From contig JAKZAN010000007.1 of NCBI GenBank assembly GCA_023053545.1, forward strand, positions 8,246,001-8,310,000: a stretch of 64,000 nt of DNA, read 5' to 3'. Both the position numbers and the translations under genes were made by a program. Below, piece by piece: positions 58,972-64,000 of this stretch. The notes beneath the pieces were generated by a model that saw only the letters and a list, made by a program, of their open reading frames with translations, had not been told where the DNA came from and did no database searches. Origin of the DNA: Lepidurus packardi. Taxonomy: Eukaryota > Arthropoda > Branchiopoda > Notostraca > Triopsidae. Every line of letters starts with the position of its first letter. The first letter of the stretch is position 1.

Positions 58972-61860
58972 AATCCATGAACTATGACACAGACATACAC
59001 GGTATGCAACACAAAAGTTACTCATGTGCGGTACTCTTACAGGTAAAAAAAAAGTTTACTAAAGGTACGCTGCAAACCGCTTGCTGTCACCCCCGACTTG
59101 TGGCGTTACTTCGGCTTGCCTCGCAGTTGCTCAACAGTGAAAAATAGAGCAGCCCATTCACTAAATATACGAAATGTCCTCTAAAGACCTAGAAAGTTAG
59201 GATTTCCTTGCCATTACAGTTACAGAACATAAGGTTGTTACCTTGTGTTCACCTCCTATAAACATATAATGAGTAGCAAAATGAATAATAAATTAAATTT
59301 CAGTTAAAATTAATGACAACAAGCCATGGGGCTCCAGGAGTGATTTGTACCGTGAAGCGGCTGTTAGGCATGCCGAAGCAACGCTAGGAAACCCGGGCCG
59401 AGGCCTCTCGCTCCACCCGGTCCTCTATGTTTAATTCTTGGGTAACTGCGAGGCAAGCCGTACAAGACCGGCCAGAGCAACGCTAGAAAACCCGGACAGG
59501 GGCCTCTCGCTTCACCCGGTCCTCTATGTCCTTCTTGGGTAAACTGCGAGGCAAGCCCGAGTTACCGTACAAGACCGGTCAGGGCTTAGTCAGTTTTCGG
59601 CGTTAACTTTTTGTTACCTTTGTGGTACCATAATAAGAGCCCGAACAGAACCTGCCAAAGCAATACCATTACTCATACGAAATACACGATGTAATAAGCT
59701 GCGACCCCTCGTGAAGCAAGACAGCCACCTTGAGGGATAGAGAGAGAGGGAGAGAACCATACGCCGAAACTTGTGCGATGATGAAGCCCAAGCAATTATC
59801 TCCATGATCCTTGCTCATTCATCACTTTTTGGCTGAGGAGCTCAGGTCCGAGTTAAAATTCGATTTGCTATAAATTACCTAAGCCTGGCTTATGATGCGG
59901 CGTATGTCAAAGCTTAAAACCTGTTCAAGTTATTATAATCAACCACCAGAACCTGCTATCTTGAACGCATAAAGGCCAAGTTTGGCACCTGACGTGCGCG
60001 CAGGTATATCAGAAGGTAATTAGCCCAGGCAATCAGATAAATATTGTATAATTATAAAAATGTATTATTATTCTTTTAAAAAAGAAAAAGGACCCTTGTT
60101 TTAAGAACTGAAGCTCATGTTTTTGTGTACATTAAATCCTTTTGCAAAAGACCCGCAACCCCCAACATGATTTCTGGTTACGCAGCAAAAGAAAACACTG
60201 AAAGCTGTAAAAAGAAAAGAAAAAAGAGCTACATTACAAGCAGCAAGAATTGCAGCACTTGTACTTGTGTGCGAGCCTATAATGGAGAGTAGGACAAGTG
60301 AGTTGCTCTTGCTCTAAGTGCTTTGGCGTGTTCTTCGAATCGGAGCCACTTCATAGCATTATAGGGATAAAAGAAAAGAAAAAAAAAAGGAAACCAGCTA
60401 ATCTTTGCGCCTTGTTGACGCATGCTTCACTTACTGCGACCCAAATCTTCCTTTATAGAGTTCACACGCTGAATAACCCACGTTCGCAAACACATCAAGG
60501 GTTCAAGCTCAGCTCTCTCTCTTTCTTTTCTTTAAATAGAAATGAATGGCTATAATAAAACTAAATCAAATAAGAAAATCAAGAACGAGCGCAATATTAC
60601 CTCAAACAAGGAACAAGAGATACTACATGGGATAAACCAGACCTGGCTACTTATGGACATGGGGACATGGAGTAAGGTAACGTAAAAGCCGAGCCAGAAA
60701 GAAAAAAGCCACATGCAACCCAAATGGGCAGGTGGGGAAAAGCACATCCAAACGGGCCAAAAAGCAATATCTTGTCCTTTACGGTCCCACATCGCCATAT
60801 ACACTTCTTTATCGTTATCTTTTTTTATTCTTTTTTATTTCGGGGGTTCTGTTCCGGAAACTGCTGATATGTGTGCTTTGGTTGATATACAACTTCACCA
60901 GCATGTTGTAGGAACCAATCCAAAAAGTAGTGCAATGTACAAAAACAACAACAAACTTAATGGTCGCTACTGGGCATAATTAGAAGCACAGTACACTGTA
61001 AAAAGTCCTTTAATTTTCCAACAAATTCATATAATTCCTTTATTTGGGGGAATTATCTAACTAATTGGTTAATAAATGCTATTATTCGATTCTATCTGTA
61101 ATTTTGCAACATTCCAACCTCTAAAGGCCATGTTTTTACACCGTGAATCATAATGCTCGGTGTCCTTTTCTATAATTTTATAAATTTTCGTCGTCATGTA
61201 CCCATTTTGATCCTAATTTCACGATTTTTCATTAGAATTCTCAAATCTTTCGTTCTCTTACAATAGGCAGATTGCAAATTATGTTCTTTGTCGGATTCAT
61301 AAGTTTTAGTTCTCTTTAGCCCCCATCCATTCCAAAAAAAAAAAAGATGGAAAAGGTTCGCTTAAAAGTTGCGATGGGTTAGGATAGAAGATTGAAGCTG
61401 ACGGAAGGGGGGACTAACGGCAAAGGCCAAATGCAAAAGCCATGCTAAGCCATCATTCTCCATATGAGACGACAGGTAAGTTTGGCTGTGCATAAAAGGG
61501 AACCCGTGTCGGGTTGCCAGCATCCAGTCTAGTGGGACAAATCCGTTTCCATTGCTGATGTGTGCTAACTCATTAGAATTGAACGGGAATAAGAGCTCCT
61601 TTTCGGCTGTATTTGGCATGGAGAACTGGTTATAAAAATAAATAAAAATAAAAAAAAACTTGTCTTTTTTTTCATTTTTCTTGTTGTCACTGCTTTTCCA
61701 CGGACGGACCTTTCCATGTTTGCCGGAAGAAGCCAAAGGCTAAAAGCAAAGTATACATTAGCTAAAAACTTTTTCTTTCCCTTCAACACATTTCACACGT
61801 TATTCAACCCGACAACCTTCTTGGCCGCGTCAATACTCTAAAAAAAAGGTGGAAAAAAAT
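58972..61860. other. Non-coding region with no recognised gene
   Basis: Contains one two-copy tandem duplication (59378-59575). No exon with both a domain and splice sites was found on either strand. Confidence 0.45.
59378..59575 (+). repeat. Tandem duplication, 99-bp period
   Basis: Two copies start GCAACGCTAGGAAACCCGG (59378) and GCAACGCTAGAAAACCCGG (59477) and share CCACCCGGTCCTCTATG or CACCCGGTCCTCTATG, then CTTGGGTAA and GCGAGGCAAGCC. GC content is higher than the surroundings. Confidence 0.75.
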
Positions 61861-61866
61861 CAGGTC

Positions 61867-61891
61867 TCTGCAGCAGCAGCAGCAGCAGCAT
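61867..61891. repeat. CAG/GCA microsatellite
   Basis: Seven to eight consecutive CAG units. Flanking sequence has no supported exon. Confidence 0.8.
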
Positions 61892-64000
61892 CTCAGCTTC
61901 CTCCCACCCCCCTTTTTACCCTCCCATATTCTCCGGATGGTGCTCTCACTGTGTCTCTTTACTCTCGTCCTCGTAACGGCTTCGACTTAACAAGAAAAGC
62001 ATATCTATCCTTAAAAGCATCTCTTCGTTACAAAGAAATCGAGAGTGAGTATACAAGTCGCAGCAATAGCACCCACCCCTGCTATATCTGGGCCTACAGT
62101 AGAGTTACATATAGGCTTCGCCTCAACGATACGCGATCGTCCCGGATATGGACGTCCCCGGACATATAATGGCTTTACCTTGTCCACTGGCTCAAGAGAA
62201 AGCCCACTCTAGTGGGCAGGAAATTCCAAAGAGCTCTTTCGAATTAAGTGGTAAAGCTCCTACTAAACTTTTTCTGCCCTTTTCACGCCATGGACACTAT
62301 ATTCAAGTCCCCCATACCCGTATAGTCAGGCAAACCATAAATAACCCAAAATAACTAGCACAAATAAATAACAAAATAAAGTTGAGCTCGTAAATTAGAC
62401 GGTAGCACGAAATCATACCTGGCGTGACTCCTCGTTATTAGAAAAGGGGGTGAGGGAACCATGAAAACGAGAATATAAACCCCTCGGACCTTAGAAATGA
62501 AACTATTATCCATTCATACTCCCCCAAAGAAAATAAATAAAAAAAATTATCGTGTCCAGTTTTAACTGCCGGGAAATTGTATCATACGTCAACGCCTTCA
62601 TTATGGGACCATTCGAGCTGATTCCTTTCGATCCCATGCCGTTTTTTTCTGCCATATGTCACATTTTGTCGACTTTCATTTTCTGGATTATTTTATGTAT
62701 TTATTTAATATTTTTTTTTCATGCGCTTTATACATTCTATGCCTTCCTACAATAGCAATCAAACGTAAATTACCTTAGCTTAACACGTTCTTGATGGAAA
62801 AGCGGTTCACTCGTTGCGCAATAAAAAGCCCCCCCTCAAAAAAAAAAATTAGAAAAAAATGAAATGGAAACAGACTTTTATAGTTGAACATGTGTTTTTC
62901 AATCAAAATTGTGTCAAGACGTGGATTTATTAAATAAAAAAAAATTGCTAATAAAAAAGGCGAGTAAAACGCCACCGAGATTTTCGTCACGGAATTGGAC
63001 GTATTACAAGTCAGCCGTGTCCCGTAACAGATATCTGGGTAGGCAGCAGCTTTAGATCATGGTTTATACACCCTTTACCTCCCACCCCATTCCAACCCCT
63101 TCGTATTGGGTCGTTCCTTGAGCCCCGGTCCTGAGAAATGAGCTGGCCCCCTTTTATGAGCTTGTCAGACATGATTTGTCGCACTCCCCTTTTGCAGCGA
63201 TGGCGAACTCAGACGGCTTGGGGGATGCTTGCTGCGCGCTATGTCACAAGCCGGTCTCGTCGCAAGGCTTCGGCCTTCTTTCCTCCCCGCGTCCGCGTCC
63301 CCGCACCGCTTATGCACTTCTATATCGAACACGTTGGAACATTCGCTAGCCGCCCCTTTCCTCCGCTTTCTAATACGAGCATCCCACACGTTTTCTCATA
63401 TCGGGAAGAAATAACACGGCATATTACACCAACACTATGTGTATTTTTTTAGAGGGTGCGGCTTGCCCCGAAGAAAAAAAAAGTTCCAGCCACCCCAAGG
63501 GGGTGGAACTATAGATAAGGAAAAGGAAAGGATCAAAAAGAAAAGGAAAAAAGGGGCGTCGTTCATAGCCAATAATCGCGAGCAAGGTTATGTATGCGTC
63601 TTTGGGGACCGGAGCAATCGCCAGTGATGGAACTCTACCGAGTATAACAAAAAGCCCTTTTGGGCTGCGAGACTAAACGAAATTGGAAGACAAAAGCGAT
63701 TGCTCGTCGATTGACTCTAGCTCGTACGAGTTCTATATAATGGTAGATTGGTTTAGAGTGTTTGCGAGCCTCCAAAGTTGGACTATAATTTGTCGTTTTA
63801 CTACGACGAAACTGATCATATTGCTGCGTCTTCCTAAAGGGCAATATAGCCACAATATATAGGTTTAGCATTGGGATACTGTGGCAACAGCCACTAACAG
63901 AAACTAAACAAAAGGAAGCCAGAAAATGGAGCAAAAAAAATCCACTTTCGATTTATACCAATTCCATTCGATTCAATTCAATTCGGCTGACTTTCAATTT
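61892..64000. other. Non-coding region to window end
   Basis: No supported gene. A GC-rich plus-strand frame at 63200-63349, after a TTTTGCAG acceptor-like site, encodes a Cys-containing start (MANSDGLGDACCALCHKPVS) but lacks a confirmed partner exon. Confidence 0.4.

Noticed and set aside
61849..62169. 106-codon frame starting with a polyalanine run
   Set aside because: Arises from the CAG microsatellite; the rest lacks a recognisable domain or splice context.
1..64000. CRISPR arrays, bacterial operons, riboswitches, viral genes
   Set aside because: Gene structure is clearly eukaryotic and spliced; no such element was seen on either strand.

Overview
The window is nuclear DNA from an invertebrate animal. 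Genes are split by GT-AG introns mostly 50-70 nt long, use AATAAA-type poly(A) signals, and are recognisable animal orthologues: insulin receptor, MED23, AMN1, coronin-7/POD1, RABL2 and a LIM-only protein. The insulin receptor has a long fly-like N-terminal extension, so an arthropod, possibly a crustacean, is my best guess; the species cannot be fixed from the sequence. I assembled the gene models by hand from splice sites, reading phase and recalled family patterns. The InR, MED23, adhesion-GPCR, POD1 and RABL2 models each sum to a multiple of three with every phase matching.

Layout. 1-25650: insulin receptor gene (+), 22 coding exons, two very large introns (3.9 kb and 10.6 kb) that have collected transposons, including a three-deep nest at 14940-17461. 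25658-26430: a degenerate Tigger/pogo element between genes. 26676-31973: MED23 (+), 21 exons. 32214-39001 (-): a mosaic adhesion GPCR with signal peptide, acidic N-terminus, three C-type-lectin-like domains, an Ig-like domain, two hormone-receptor-like domains, GAIN/GPS and 7TM, converging on MED23. 40286-41160 (-): AMN1-like leucine-rich protein. 42649-43725 (-): SWIM plus PHD zinc-finger fragment, probably transposon-derived. 43770-45290: four tRNA-derived SINE-like units with a 66-bp minisatellite. 46180-51242 (-): coronin-7/POD1, head to head (310 bp) with RABL2 (+, 51553-52464). 53662-57676 (-): LMO/Beadex-type LIM-only gene whose first exon was not found. 57677-64000: no confident gene; probable upstream/intron sequence of LMO with microsatellites and a few coding-like scraps.

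The genes do not form a pathway: InR signals at the membrane, MED23 and LMO act in transcription, POD1 in actin/Golgi traffic, RABL2 in cilia. The least expected item is the adhesion GPCR, whose lectin-rich ectodomain I do not recognise as a standard architecture and which carries a recent tandem exon duplication. No bacterial features, CRISPR arrays, rRNA or intact tRNA genes were seen.
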